Shown piece after piece: positions 16,541 through 25,686 of a stretch of DNA of 64,000 nt; the first letter of the stretch is position 1; the number at the start of each line of letters is the position of its first letter. The notes beneath the pieces were generated by a model that saw only the letters and a list, made by a program, of their open reading frames with translations, did no database searches and was not told the origin of the DNA. This DNA comes from an uncultured SAR324 cluster bacterium (GTDB taxonomy: Bacteria; SAR324; NAC60-12), in contig CAJJCY010000001.1 of the NCBI GenBank assembly GCA_905182865.1, positions 372,001 through 436,000 of the forward strand, in the 5' to 3' direction. Both the position numbers and the translations under genes were made by a program.

Positions 16541-17812
16541 ATGAATCTTGAAAATGCAACAAAAGAAGAACTGCAAACTTTGGAACAAAAACTTGCAGAA
16601 AAGTATCAGAAATATAAAGATGCCGCTTTAAATCTGGACCTTACCAGGGGAAAACCAGGAACTGCACAACTGGAGCTTGCTGATGAAATGGAAGGCTTGC
16701 TCAAAGACAAACTGATTTTGGAGGATGGGACTGATCTCAGGAATTATGGGGGACTCGATGGAATTCCTGCAGCACGCAAACTGGGTGGCGAAATGCTTGA
16801 CCTTCCAGAAAACGAAGTCATTTGTGGGGATCACAGCAGTTTGTCACTGATGTATCTTTACATGCTTCATGCTTTTTATCATGGCTCTCAAGGACCTAAT
16901 ACAGCCTGGGCCAGAGAAGGTGAAGTAAAATTTCTGGCAGTTGTTCCAGGATACGATCGTCATTTTTCTATCTGTGAGGAACTGGGACTGCGAATGATTA
17001 GTGTAGAAATGCTGGATGAAGGACCTGATATGGACGCAGTAGAAGATTTGGTTCGCAATGATCACATGATCAAAGGGATGTGGTGCGTTCCTAAATATTC
17101 CAATCCCACAGGAAATGTATATTCTGAAGAAGTGGTGGAAAGAATCGCTGCACTTGGTAAAATTTCTGGCTCAAATTTTCGAGTGATGTGGGACAATGCA
17201 TACGGTGTACATGACCTCTTTGAAAATCCGCAGCAGTTGGCAAGTGTGATGAATTTTTGCCGAAAATATGGAACAGTTGACAATTTAATTTTAACTGCAT
17301 CTACTTCAAAGATAACTTATGCAGGAGGTGGGATTTCATTTTTAGGTGCATCTGAGAAAAACCTGGAACATTTTCGTAAACGCCTTGCCGTCATGAGCAT
17401 TGGTCCAAATAAACTCAATCAGCAGAGGCAAGTTCTCTTTCTAAAAAATTTAGCAGGTGTATTGGCACATATGAAAAAACATGCTGAAATTCTGCGGCCC
17501 AAGTTTGCAATGGTACAAAAACATCTTGAAAGCGAGTTGGCTGGAAAAGGTGTGGGAACCTGGTCTAATCCGAAAGGTGGATATTTTGTCTCGTTTGACG
17601 CATTGCCCGGACTGGCGCAGGAAATAATCCGTCTTGCCGGTGAAGCTGGAGTTAAACTGACTCCGGCTGGAGCAACATACCCCTATTCTCATGATCCCAA
17701 TGATAAAACTATAAGACTGGCCCCCACGTTTCCAAGTGTTGAAGATTTGGATCAGGCAATGCAGGTTTTTGTAATCTGTGTCCAGTTGGCTTCCATTCGT
17801 CAACGGCTATAA
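16541..17812 (+). CDS. PLP-dependent aminotransferase, class I (aspartate aminotransferase subgroup)
   Basis: A 423-aa PLP enzyme from the ATG at 16541 (MNLENATKEELQTLEQKLA); the open frame extends upstream over the hydrolase gene without similarity. Landmarks are LDLTRGKPGTAQLELAD at the N terminus, KGMWCVPKYSNPTGNVYS, the cofactor-binding VMWDNAYGVHDL, the PLP lysine in STSKITYAGGG, and the C-terminal IRLAPTFPSVEDLDQAM with the substrate-carboxylate arginine. This arrangement fits the Corynebacterium-type aspartate aminotransferase branch, which interconverts aspartate and oxaloacetate with glutamate. Substrate is inferred from family only. Confidence 0.88.
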   Translation: MNLENATKEELQTLEQKLAEKYQKYKDAALNLDLTRGKPGTAQLELADEMEGLLKDKLILEDGTDLRNYGGLDGIPAARKLGGEMLDLPENEVICGDHSSLSLMYLYMLHAFYHGSQGPNTAWAREGEVKFLAVVPGYDRHFSICEELGLRMISVEMLDEGPDMDAVEDLVRNDHMIKGMWCVPKYSNPTGNVYSEEVVERIAALGKISGSNFRVMWDNAYGVHDLFENPQQLASVMNFCRKYGTVDNLILTASTSKITYAGGGISFLGASEKNLEHFRKRLAVMSIGPNKLNQQRQVLFLKNLAGVLAHMKKHAEILRPKFAMVQKHLESELAGKGVGTWSNPKGGYFVSFDALPGLAQEIIRLAGEAGVKLTPAGATYPYSHDPNDKTIRLAPTFPSVEDLDQAMQVFVICVQLASIRQRL

Positions 17813-17932
17813 ATCTTTGTCCATTTCTATTCTGTAATAAACTTGAAAAACCTGACTGGTTGCATTGTCGTTCAGAAACTATTTAAACTCATCTGTATCT
17901 TAAATAAAACCTGAAACCTGAAACCTCGTATA

Positions 17933-19750
17933 TTGAATAAAGAAGTCAACGACTGGGAATTATTTCAGCGGTTCCTCGTTTACGTGCGTCCGTACTGGAA
18001 AAGCGTGGTACTGGGAGTTGCTACAGTTCCGTTTTCAATTGCGGCAACTTTGCTCCTGCCATGGCTGTTAATTCAAATTATTGATGAACATGTAATTCCC
18101 GGCGATATGGACGGATTGTTTCGGATGGTGGTTCTCATGGCTGGAGCAGTTGCTGTCGGTTATTTTTCAGATTCAATTTATACATTTTACCTCCAAAAAA
18201 TCGGCCAGTTAGCTATTAGTGCGATGCGCAGTGATCTCTATGCGCACATCCTTTCTTTGCCCCGCTCTTTCTTTGACCAGCATCCAATTGGTGTGATTCT
18301 GACACGTCTCACAAGTGACATGGAGGCACTCAATGATTCTCTAGCCATTGGTGTACTTTCTATTTTTACCGACTTTCTTAAAACAATTGCGTTGCTAATA
18401 TTGTTGATAATCCTGAGTTGGAAGCTCACGCTGGTAGTGCTGCTGATTTTACCTCCAATATATTTTGTCAGTAATTTTCTGCGGTCGAGATTGCGGCATT
18501 ATTACAATCTGACTCGGGAGGCGCTTGCGGACGCTACTGGTTACCTGCAGGAATGTTTGAATGGTGTAAAAACAATCCAGTTGTATGCAGCAGAAGCCAA
18601 AGTTCTAAAACAATTTGAAGCAAAAACCGGGCATTTTTTTAAGGCACAGACACACTCAAATTTTTTTGATGCAGCTCTTTATTCTGTGATTGAAGGTATT
18701 ACCTCAATTGCACTGGCCTTGATGCTTTGGTATGGAGCCCAGCAAATTCTTACAGGACTTGTCTCAATTGGAGTTTTGGTTGGATTCATAAATACGTTGA
18801 ATCGCATTTTTGTTCCAATTCGAGAATTTACTCAACAAATCTCCGTTTTTCAGCGCTCGCTTTCTGCACTGGAAAATATTGACAAACTATTTCGTGAAAT
18901 TCCGGAAGATCAAGATACGGCAGGCAGGCCTTCCTATGCGACCAATTCCAGAAAATATACTCCAGGAGAAATTATGAAACATTTTCAGGAATTTAAAGAA
19001 TTACGTTTTGAAAATGTTCACTTCCGTTACACAGAGGATGGGCCATGGGTCCTGCAGGGAGTTTCGTTTATAGTCCGTAAAGGTGATCGTCTGGCTATCG
19101 TTGGAGCAACTGGTTCAGGGAAATCTACAATTGTTCGTATTCTTACCAGAACTTATACACGTTATCAGGGTTCTATCAAAATAAATGGTGTGGAGCTTTA
19201 CGAAATATCACGGGATCATTTGCAGTTGATGATAGCAATGATGCAGCAGGATTCACATTTGTTTGAGGAAAGCATCGGTTTCAATATTGCTCTGAATCGT
19301 CCGGAAGTTTCTCCTGAAAAAGTCAAAGAAGCTGCAAAATATGTCTATGCTCATACATTTATTGAACTCCTGCCTGAGAAATATGATTTCAAAATTTTAG
19401 AAGGTGGAAAAAATCTTTCTGAGGGAGAAGGACGATTGATCGTTTTTGCCCGTGCATTGGCAGGTGAAAGCGATTTAATAGTATTGGACGAGGCCACCAG
19501 TTCCGTTGATTCTGTTACAGAAAATCTTATTCAGAAAGCCATTGAACGCATTTTTCAAGATAAAACGGTGATTGCCATTGCACATAGACTGAGTACAATT
19601 CGAAATTCTGATTTGATACTTGTTATTGATTCCGGTAAAATAGTTGAGCGTGGATCACATGCTGAGCTAATGCAACTTAGCGGAGTTTACGCCAGTCTGC
19701 TAGAGACACTTGAGGAGGAAACTAAGTTGCTCTCTGTGCCTGCGGAATAA
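17933..19750 (+). CDS. ABC exporter, fused permease and ATPase
   Basis: A 605-aa half-transporter starting at TTG 17933. Six transmembrane helices lie in residues about 20-330, followed by an ATPase domain with Walker A (GATGSGKST), signature LSEGEGRLIVFARAL, Walker B (LIVLDEATSSVD) and H-loop (AHRLST). The signature reads LSEGE rather than the usual LSxGQ, a tolerated variation seen in MdlB/YheH-like proteins that normally act as heterodimers. No partner gene is adjacent, so it may work as a homodimer. Its substrate (lipid, peptide or drug) cannot be predicted. Short CCTGAAA direct repeats precede the start at about 17909-17925. Confidence 0.92.
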   Translation: MNKEVNDWELFQRFLVYVRPYWKSVVLGVATVPFSIAATLLLPWLLIQIIDEHVIPGDMDGLFRMVVLMAGAVAVGYFSDSIYTFYLQKIGQLAISAMRSDLYAHILSLPRSFFDQHPIGVILTRLTSDMEALNDSLAIGVLSIFTDFLKTIALLILLIILSWKLTLVVLLILPPIYFVSNFLRSRLRHYYNLTREALADATGYLQECLNGVKTIQLYAAEAKVLKQFEAKTGHFFKAQTHSNFFDAALYSVIEGITSIALALMLWYGAQQILTGLVSIGVLVGFINTLNRIFVPIREFTQQISVFQRSLSALENIDKLFREIPEDQDTAGRPSYATNSRKYTPGEIMKHFQEFKELRFENVHFRYTEDGPWVLQGVSFIVRKGDRLAIVGATGSGKSTIVRILTRTYTRYQGSIKINGVELYEISRDHLQLMIAMMQQDSHLFEESIGFNIALNRPEVSPEKVKEAAKYVYAHTFIELLPEKYDFKILEGGKNLSEGEGRLIVFARALAGESDLIVLDEATSSVDSVTENLIQKAIERIFQDKTVIAIAHRLSTIRNSDLILVIDSGKIVERGSHAELMQLSGVYASLLETLEEETKLLSVPAE

Positions 19751-19789
19751 ATAATTTTGACAAAGTTGAAAGTTAAATGCATTTTTTGC

Positions 19790-19817
19790 TTGCATTTATT
19801 ATTATCCCTGTCATAAT
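19790..19817 (+). promoter_or_regulatory. Probable promoter of the cold-shock gene
   Basis: TTGCAT (19790-19795) and CATAAT (19812-19817) are separated by 16 bp, resembling -35 and -10 boxes, about 55 bp before the start codon. The resulting leader is long, as is common for cold-shock genes. An AAATGCA/TGCATTT inverted repeat (19775-19797) overlaps the -35 region. Confidence 0.35.
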
Positions 19818-19872
19818 GTTTATTTATTCTCTTCATTTAGAAGAGTGTTTTTAATTAAAATATAAGGTCAAA

Positions 19873-20067
19873 ATGGCAACAGGCAAAGTAAAATGGTTTA
19901 ACGAACGTAAAGGATACGGGTTCATCGAGCAGGAGTCCGGAAAAGACTTGTTCGTTCATCATTCTGAGGTCCGCGGGGGATATCTCAGAGAAGGAGAAAA
20001 TGTAGAATTCGAACTTGGAGAAGGACAAAAAGGTCCTTGTGCGGTTAGTGTTCAAACGGCTTCATAA
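19873..20067 (+). CDS. Cold-shock domain protein
   Basis: A 64-aa CspA-family protein: [30 protein letters not shown] contains RNP1 (KGYGFI) and RNP2 (LFVHH) motifs of the single-stranded RNA/DNA-binding OB fold. Such proteins act as RNA chaperones in cold or stationary phase. It has its own promoter-like sequence upstream and a strong intrinsic terminator downstream, so it is a monocistronic unit. A slightly shorter C terminus than CspA is within the family range. Confidence 0.97.
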   Translation: MATGKVKWFNERKGYGFIEQESGKDLFVHHSEVRGGYLREGENVEFELGEGQKGPCAVSVQTAS

Positions 20068-20093
20068 TTCATTTTAGGAAAAAAGTGATTAAG

Positions 20094-20131
20094 ACGGGAT
20101 GGTTGCACGAGCAGTCATCCCGTTTTTTTTT
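20094..20131 (+). terminator. Rho-independent terminator of the cold-shock gene
   Basis: ACGGGATG (20094-20101) pairs perfectly with CATCCCGT (20116-20123), with a 14-base loop, and the arm runs directly into a run of nine T. This is the clearest intrinsic terminator in the window. Confidence 0.9.
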
Positions 20132-20171
20132 GTTCTAATTCTGCAAATTCAACAAAACTATTTTAAATCAA

Positions 20172-21092
20172 ATGAATTATCTTAAGGAAGATTTTCAAGA
20201 ATTTACAAATGCATTACGTACTTGGAAGTTTTGGTACATGCTACTAACCCTGACACTTGGTTGCTTTATATTCAGTTTTGTCGTAAACGGAATTCTATTG
20301 CCTCATAATTTTTTTGCCGGAGGAGTGACTGGACTGGCATTATTGTTTTATGATTCTATAAAGGAATATATCTCTTTCAGCCTACTCTATGCTCTTCTCA
20401 ATATACCAATATTTATAATTGGTTTTCGAGAATTTTCTCTGAAATTCATCATTATTTCACTGATTGGTATGGGGATTTATTCATTGAGTCTTCAATTAAC
20501 GCATGGAGTTGAAATTTCAATAAATGATCCCATGTTGGCAGCAATTTTTGGAGGAGTGTTGGCTGGTTTTGGTACCGGTTTTTATTTGCGTTTGGGTGGC
20601 TCGGTTGGTGGTCTGGATATCGTGGGAACTGTGATAAAAAAACGCTTTGCAATTCCTATTGGTACAGTTTTTAACCTGGTAAACATTGTGGTTATTTTCA
20701 GTAACGCATACCTTTATCACTTGGAAACGGCTCTCCATACTGGAGTCTTCATGTTTGTTTTCAGTTGGAGTATGCAAAAAGGGCAGGTTGGTTTGTCTCA
20801 GCGAAAATCAATTTTCATCATTTCCTCCAAGCCTAATGAGGTTGCAGAAAAGGTGTTGAAAAAACTGGATCGTGGATTTACTTATTTCAATGCCTCCGGT
20901 GGATTTGCAGGTGAAGAAAAGCAGGTGATTTATACAGTAATTAATATGCTGGAACTGGGACGGCTCAAAGAATATTTGTTTGATACTGATCCAGAGGCTT
21001 TTATCTCTGTTCAAGACACAGGAGATGTCATTGGTAAACGCTTTTTGACCTGGGAAGATGAGGGATTCAGGAAACGAAAAAAGGACAACTAA
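20172..21092 (+). CDS. YitT family integral membrane protein
   Basis: A 306-aa YitT/DUF161 protein. About five hydrophobic helices lie in residues 15-210, with the conserved patterns NGILLPHNFFAGGVTGLALL, GGVLAGFGTGFYLRLGGSVGGLDIVG and GTVFNLVNIVV. A cytoplasmic DUF2179 domain follows (residues about 215-300, KSIFIISSKPNEVAEKVLKKLDRGFTYF...YTVINMLELGRLKEYL). The biological role of YitT proteins is unknown; the C-terminal domain resembles small-ligand sensors. It stands alone on the plus strand after the terminator. Confidence 0.92.
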   Translation: MNYLKEDFQEFTNALRTWKFWYMLLTLTLGCFIFSFVVNGILLPHNFFAGGVTGLALLFYDSIKEYISFSLLYALLNIPIFIIGFREFSLKFIIISLIGMGIYSLSLQLTHGVEISINDPMLAAIFGGVLAGFGTGFYLRLGGSVGGLDIVGTVIKKRFAIPIGTVFNLVNIVVIFSNAYLYHLETALHTGVFMFVFSWSMQKGQVGLSQRKSIFIISSKPNEVAEKVLKKLDRGFTYFNASGGFAGEEKQVIYTVINMLELGRLKEYLFDTDPEAFISVQDTGDVIGKRFLTWEDEGFRKRKKDN

Positions 21093-21143
21093 AGCTATTA
21101 AGCAGTAAATTAGCTCAAGGAAAGATTTAACTTTGCAGACAAC

Positions 21144-21584
21144 TCAGATCGAATCAGGTTTACCGACTGCTTTAAGAATTATTTTTCTTGTTTTATATAA
21201 CAAAGAAATCGAGCCGAGTTTGTTTAAATTGAACCACTGTACATCCTGTGCATCATCTCCGGGACTGCATTCTCCTGACAGCCAATGAGCTCGATAATCT
21301 GCCACGATGTAATGGTAGAGTATTTTCCCTTCTTCGTCGGGAACTATAATATCTATGACGTCAATTAAAGTTAATTCATTAACTTCAACTCCTGTCTCTT
21401 CCATTAATTCTCGACGAGCTGCTTGAGTTACAGTTTCACCAAGCCGCTGTTTACCTCCCGGGATGCTCCACTGTCCTTTATATGGGGCTTTTTTACGTTT
21501 AACCAGTAAGACTTCTTCATTACGGAAAACAACAACTCCCACTCCTGCAATGGGGCGCTCCGGATATTCAATGTTTTTTATCAT
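21144..21584 (-). CDS. Nudix hydrolase
   Basis: A 146-aa Nudix protein with a complete Nudix box GGKQRLGETVTQAARRELMEETGVEV, including the RELMEETG catalytic core that binds magnesium. The sequence before the box (RPIAGVGVVVFRNEEVLLVKRKKAPYKGQWSIPG) is typical of the ADP-ribose/NAD-type or MutT-like branch. These enzymes cleave nucleoside diphosphates linked to another moiety. The start codon overlaps the stop of the RibD-like gene upstream by 4 bp, showing translational coupling, so a role in nucleotide clean-up tied to riboflavin precursors is possible but unproved. Confidence 0.93.
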   Translation of the reverse strand: MIKNIEYPERPIAGVGVVVFRNEEVLLVKRKKAPYKGQWSIPGGKQRLGETVTQAARRELMEETGVEVNELTLIDVIDIIVPDEEGKILYHYIVADYRAHWLSGECSPGDDAQDVQWFNLNKLGSISLLYKTRKIILKAVGKPDSI

Positions 21585-22027
21585 TCGTATTTAAGTAACC
21601 AGTCTTTCAAAGACTTCCGTGCATCCTGCTCCTCTATTCCCTCAGTTACCAGTACTCCGCTTTCCCTGAGCATTCGTACACCTGCAGCATTAACTTTAGG
21701 ATGTGGATCTCTGATAGCGATTACAACGTGCGAAATTTGTTTTTTAACAATGGTTTCTGCACAGGATGGAGTCCTGCCGTGGAAAGAACACGGTTCCAAG
21801 GTACAGTAAAGCGTTGATCCGGTGAGAGAGTGGCCCTGTTTTTCAGCATTAAGAATTGCATCTGCTTCAGCATGTGCTTCTCCTGGTGGATGTGTATGAC
21901 CTTCTCCTAGCACTTTCTCACCCCTTACAATCACACATCCAACCCAAGGATTATCTCCAGTTTTATTACGGACCTGTTCACCCAGTTCTAAGGCGCGCTT
22001 CATGAATCGTAGTTTAATTTCGGACAT
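21581..22027 (-). CDS. RibD-like pyrimidine deaminase (deaminase domain only)
   Basis: A 148-aa protein from the ATG at 22027 (MSEIKLRFMKRALELGEQV), matching the start of RibD deaminase domains. The zinc and catalytic motifs are present: HAEADAI and CTLEPCSFHGRTPSC. RibD deaminates the pyrimidine intermediate of riboflavin synthesis, but here the usual C-terminal reductase domain is missing; the protein ends after about 150 residues (DWLLKYE). It may act with a separate reductase, or be a related deaminase. It overlaps the Nudix gene by 4 bp. Confidence 0.85.
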   Translation of the reverse strand: MSEIKLRFMKRALELGEQVRNKTGDNPWVGCVIVRGEKVLGEGHTHPPGEAHAEADAILNAEKQGHSLTGSTLYCTLEPCSFHGRTPSCAETIVKKQISHVVIAIRDPHPKVNAAGVRMLRESGVLVTEGIEEQDARKSLKDWLLKYE

Positions 22028-22131
22028 GTAAAGTAATATTAAAAGCGGCATAAATTAAACACAGATAATGTTACTGTGTCATTAATCCAGGTTGTTATTC
22101 AGTAAGTTGAAGGAAAAAAATAAAATTATTT

Positions 22132-22764
22132 TTAAAATATAAATCCTATTCCGACACTTATCTGGCTCGAAAGTAATTTTACAGGATCAGCAAGTGTTAC
22201 TGTATTTCCTGAAATTTGGCTTTGATAATTATTATATTCTATATTATTTTGTCGGTAACCCAATAATAACTCTCCCCCAAAAAAAGGAATACCTAAATTA
22301 AAAAAGACTGCTCCTCCAGTACTGTTTTCAGTCGCATAGCTAACTCCATTCAGACTTAGTTCGCCCCGTCCATTAATTAAACGACCTGCTCCAAAAGTAA
22401 AACTGAGCGAGTTCCCAATTGTGTATGATAAATCCAGGCTGTCGTTCCTGAATATGTAGGAAACTCCTTCGAGACTTACGTTTGAACGTAACGTGCAGTA
22501 ACCGATTCCGATTCCATTTGCAAATACCAAATTCCCACTGTGTCCGGATGTATTAAGTTTTTCAGCAGCCTTGCTTGAGCCAAATGTGATTTCACTTTCT
22601 GCAGAAGTTGGCACAAAATAGCGCAGGCGCCAAAGTTCTGCTGCTTCTGCAGAAAATGTGGTCAACATTAAAAACGTAACAAATAAGAAAATTTTTGCTA
22701 ATTTTTGCACTGTAAATTGTTGTAGGTTGATTTGAGATGTAAATTGTCCTCTCAATTCATGCAA
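22132..22764 (-). CDS. Exported outer-membrane beta-barrel-like protein
   Basis: A 210-aa frame with a hydrophobic export signal (KIFLFVTFLMLTTFSAEA, cleavage before AELWRL). If the GTG at 22710 were used, the signal peptide would be classical (MQKLAKIFLFVTF); from the ATG at 22764 it has an 18-residue polar extension, so the start is uncertain. The mature part alternates short hydrophobic strands and turns (GSLSFTFGAG-, GGAVFFNLGIPFF-like patterns) and ends ISVGIGFIF with terminal phenylalanine, typical of barrels assembled by BamA. No family name can be given. Confidence 0.65.
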   Translation of the reverse strand: MHELRGQFTSQINLQQFTVQKLAKIFLFVTFLMLTTFSAEAAELWRLRYFVPTSAESEITFGSSKAAEKLNTSGHSGNLVFANGIGIGYCTLRSNVSLEGVSYIFRNDSLDLSYTIGNSLSFTFGAGRLINGRGELSLNGVSYATENSTGGAVFFNLGIPFFGGELLLGYRQNNIEYNNYQSQISGNTVTLADPVKLLSSQISVGIGFIF

Positions 22765-22904
22765 ATTAAGTGCTTTTTACAGAGTTTACTTCAAAATCAA
22801 AACCTCAAAAATCATGTATTATTCAAATGCTGGCAGAATTTGCATAAGTCGTCTAAACTGGGAAATAAAATTCTACTCAAATAATGGATGTGAAAGAATA
22901 AAAT

Positions 22905-23652
22905 ATGCAGAAAAAAGTTAAGCTGCAAAAAATAAATGCCATCACAGTATTTAGTGCCGGGCATCAGGCTTTAGCTGAAATTGAAGGCCTGCGCGGCATG
23001 GCTGTTCGAGGAATGCTTTTTAATTATCTCATCTTTTTTGCAGTTTCACTGGCGTTGAACGGTTTGTTTTATTTTCAACTTCTCGGTCCGTTTATCAACT
23101 GGCTTTTTGGTGGAGGGGACGGGATTTGGGCTGCTGTAGGTACAATAGTTTTGTGGAGTATTCAACTTACTGTCGCAGCTGTTATTGCCCTGGTATCCTT
23201 ACGATTTTCTGTTGAACTGCTTAGTCTCTGGCACCAAAGTTTAGTAAAGCGGATTATAACACATTTCAGACAAATTGAAGAACCTGTGTTTTCTTTTAAA
23301 GCTTGGTTAGCTGAAATAAATCATATTTTGAAAGAAGCACTTAAAGCCTGTCTGTTCCCAGTATTGTTAATTTTTGTTGGTTTGATTCCGGTTATAGGTC
23401 TCCCAATTGTTTTTATACTTGAATCTCATCTGATGGGACGCGAAGGTGTTACCGTTTATTTAGATAGTTTGACAAATCAGGAGGAAGCCGTAGAACTCCG
23501 GAAGATGTGGCGCTGGATGCCGAGTTAGAATAGGCTGGCTGCCGGCGTTTCTCGCTTTTATTCCACTGGTTGGTTGGTTGTTTTTGCCGCTGTCATTGAC
23601 TTATGAAGTGGTTGGTTTTGCCTATTTAGTGGAAAAATCCCGGAATAATTAA
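22905..23652 (+). CDS. EI24-domain membrane protein, one frameshift
   Basis: An integral membrane protein of the EI24/CysZ-like superfamily type. The first frame (22905-23528) has four hydrophobic segments and the pattern KACLFPVLLIFVGLIPVIGLPIVFILESHLMGREGV, then ends in a premature stop. The next frame continues with RIGWLPAFLAFIPLVGWLFLPLSLTYEVVGFAYLVEK to TAA at 23650-23652, which supplies the expected final hydrophobic hairpin. One base is therefore lost or gained between about 23513 and 23527. The restored protein is about 248 aa. It ends exactly where the convergent fructokinase gene ends. Function (sulfate or other small-molecule transport) is not established for this branch. Confidence 0.7.
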
Positions 23653-24543
23653 TTACCAAAGCCAAGCCGCACCACGAACTCCACTTGAATCTCCATGTTT
23701 TGCTGGAAGGATCGGTGTGGAAAATTCTCCTCCAAAAGTCCATTGTTGTACTAATTGCGGAACGGTTTTATATATCCGTGATATATTTGAAATTCCTCCG
23801 CCGAGCACTAGAACATCCGGATCTAAACAATTTGTTGCTGTTGCAATTGCTCGGGCAAGTCTGTTTTCATAAATCTGCATAACTTTTTCAGCAGCAGCGT
23901 CACCATGTTCCAGCATTTCTACTATTTCACGACCATTTTTGTGTATTCCAGTTTGCAACTCGTATTCATTTTCAAATCCAGTTCCGGAAATAAATGTTTC
24001 CAGACATCCCCGCTGACCACAATAACAGTCAGTGCCAGGATATTCTTCCGGTCTCATCCAGCCCAAAGATATGTGTCCCCACTCACCTGCAATTGCTTGA
24101 TGTCCGGTATGAACCTCCTGATCAATTGCTATTCCCCCGCCGCAGCCAGTACCAAGTATGATAGCGAACACGACTTTTGAACCTGCACCTGCTCCGTCTA
24201 CTGCTTCAGAAACAGCGAGACAATTTGCATCATTTGCGAGGCGTACTTCACGCTTAAGTGCGGACTCCAAATCCAGGTCGAAATGCTTTCCGATTAACCA
24301 GGTGGAATTTGCGTTTTTAACTAGTCCGGTTTGCGGAGAAATTGCTCCGGGAATACCGACACCAACTGTACCTTTTTGTTTAGTTTCTGATTCCAGGTCA
24401 AGGACAATTCCAGCAATAGCGTTAACAGTTTCATCGTAGTCATGTCTTGGGGTGTCAATTCGTTTACGGATCAACTCTTCTCCAGTATCAGCAAGCGCGA
24501 TACCCTCAATTTTAGTTCCACCCATGTCAATGCCGATTCGCAT
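23653..24543 (-). CDS. mak: ROK-family fructokinase
   Basis: A 296-aa ROK sugar kinase closely similar by eye to E. coli Mak over its whole length: [17 protein letters not shown] (phosphate-1), [39 protein letters not shown], the ROK signature, the zinc site [18 protein letters not shown], and the end [15 protein letters not shown]. It phosphorylates fructose (possibly mannose or glucose) with ATP in the cytoplasm. It stands alone upstream of tilS on the same strand with a 90-bp gap, and no sugar transporter is nearby. Confidence 0.93.
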   Translation of the reverse strand: MRIGIDMGGTKIEGIALADTGEELIRKRIDTPRHDYDETVNAIAGIVLDLESETKQKGTVGVGIPGAISPQTGLVKNANSTWLIGKHFDLDLESALKREVRLANDANCLAVSEAVDGAGAGSKVVFAIILGTGCGGGIAIDQEVHTGHQAIAGEWGHISLGWMRPEEYPGTDCYCGQRGCLETFISGTGFENEYELQTGIHKNGREIVEMLEHGDAAAEKVMQIYENRLARAIATATNCLDPDVLVLGGGISNISRIYKTVPQLVQQWTFGGEFSTPILPAKHGDSSGVRGAAWLW

Positions 24544-24633
24544 ATTATTCCTTTTTATTATTTCTAGTATTTGGACTTGAGATAATGAATTTATTCCTGC
24601 CTAGTGAATATTATATAGTTGATGATTATTTTC

Positions 24634-25650
24634 TTATGGTTCAGAGTTCAAATGCAATTCCAGATTATTAACAGATCTGAAAATGCTCCATTTTTTTGAC
24701 AGGTGAAATTGCCAGTTATTGTTGTCTGTATGAATTAATTCAAAAATATTCTGGAGTTTGGCGTAACTCAATTTCAGTTCTGTTTGAGAATTGATAAAAT
24801 TATGCATGATTTCCTGCTGAAGTAAATCATTTGCTTTCTCTAAATCAGTTAAAGACAAAACTTCTGGAGCCTTACTTTTGTTATTTTGGCAGTGAAGTCT
24901 CCATTTCTCATACTGTGAATCCAGACACTCTCGAAGTAGTTGGCTTTGTCCACTCATATCACTAATCCGGGATTGAAGCCCTTGCCGGCTTAATTCTTCC
25001 AGAAGTGGGACCAACTCCAGACGTACCCTGTTACGTAAGTATGCTTTACTTTGATTGGAAGAATCTTCCATCCAAGTCAGATTATTATTTTTTAAAAAAA
25101 CCTGCAGTTCCAATTTGCTGCAGTTGAGTAAAGGTCGTATGAAATGGGTGTTTTTCCACCGCATTCCCTGTAAATTGGAAATGTGTGATCCACGGAGCCA
25201 TTTTAGCAGAAAAGTTTCTGTTTGGTCATCGGCATGATGTCCTGTAGCAATACAGCCACCCCCTAAAGATTCAAGCAAGAGACAGGATTCTTCAATCCTC
25301 CAGTTTCTTGCCGACTCCTGTAGCCCCGGCTGTCCATGCTTCAGGTGTTTTGCTGTTTTATAATGAAAGGGTATTTTATGCAGTTTGGAGAGTGATTCGA
25401 CGAAATCTTGTTCCTGTTGTGCTTCCGGACGCAACTGGTGATTGAAGTGCAGAACATGTAATTTCAATCGAAGGAGTGAGCTGAGTCGCTGGAGCAAATT
25501 AAGCAGAGCAACAGAGTCGCTTCCTCCACTAACACAGACGATAACCTCAAGGGGGCTTTTTTGAGAGTTTTTGTTTTTCTGTTTGTTTTCTGGAACTGCC
25601 AGTTGGTAAGTTTCCCAGTTTTTTTTAATTTTTTGAAGAAGACTCTCCAC
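24634..25650 (-). CDS. tilS: tRNA(Ile)-lysidine synthase
   Basis: TilS converts cytidine 34 of the AUA-decoding tRNA-Ile to lysidine. The 338-aa product has the PP-loop motif CVSGGSDSVALLNLL, then HFNHQLRPEAQQEQ, ATGHHADDQTETFLL and LRGSHISNLQGM, and NRVRLELVPLL. It is at the short end for TilS (E. coli 432 aa), with a reduced C-terminal tRNA-binding part, as in several lineages. It is the last gene of a minus-strand series beginning at 30.9 kb; the gap to the upstream unknown gene is 36 bp. Confidence 0.93.
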   Translation of the reverse strand: MESLLQKIKKNWETYQLAVPENKQKNKNSQKSPLEVIVCVSGGSDSVALLNLLQRLSSLLRLKLHVLHFNHQLRPEAQQEQDFVESLSKLHKIPFHYKTAKHLKHGQPGLQESARNWRIEESCLLLESLGGGCIATGHHADDQTETFLLKWLRGSHISNLQGMRWKNTHFIRPLLNCSKLELQVFLKNNNLTWMEDSSNQSKAYLRNRVRLELVPLLEELSRQGLQSRISDMSGQSQLLRECLDSQYEKWRLHCQNNKSKAPEVLSLTDLEKANDLLQQEIMHNFINSQTELKLSYAKLQNIFELIHTDNNNWQFHLSKKWSIFRSVNNLELHLNSEP

Positions 25651-25686
25651 ATGAAGTTTCAGGTCAAGCTTATTTAAAGCGAACTT

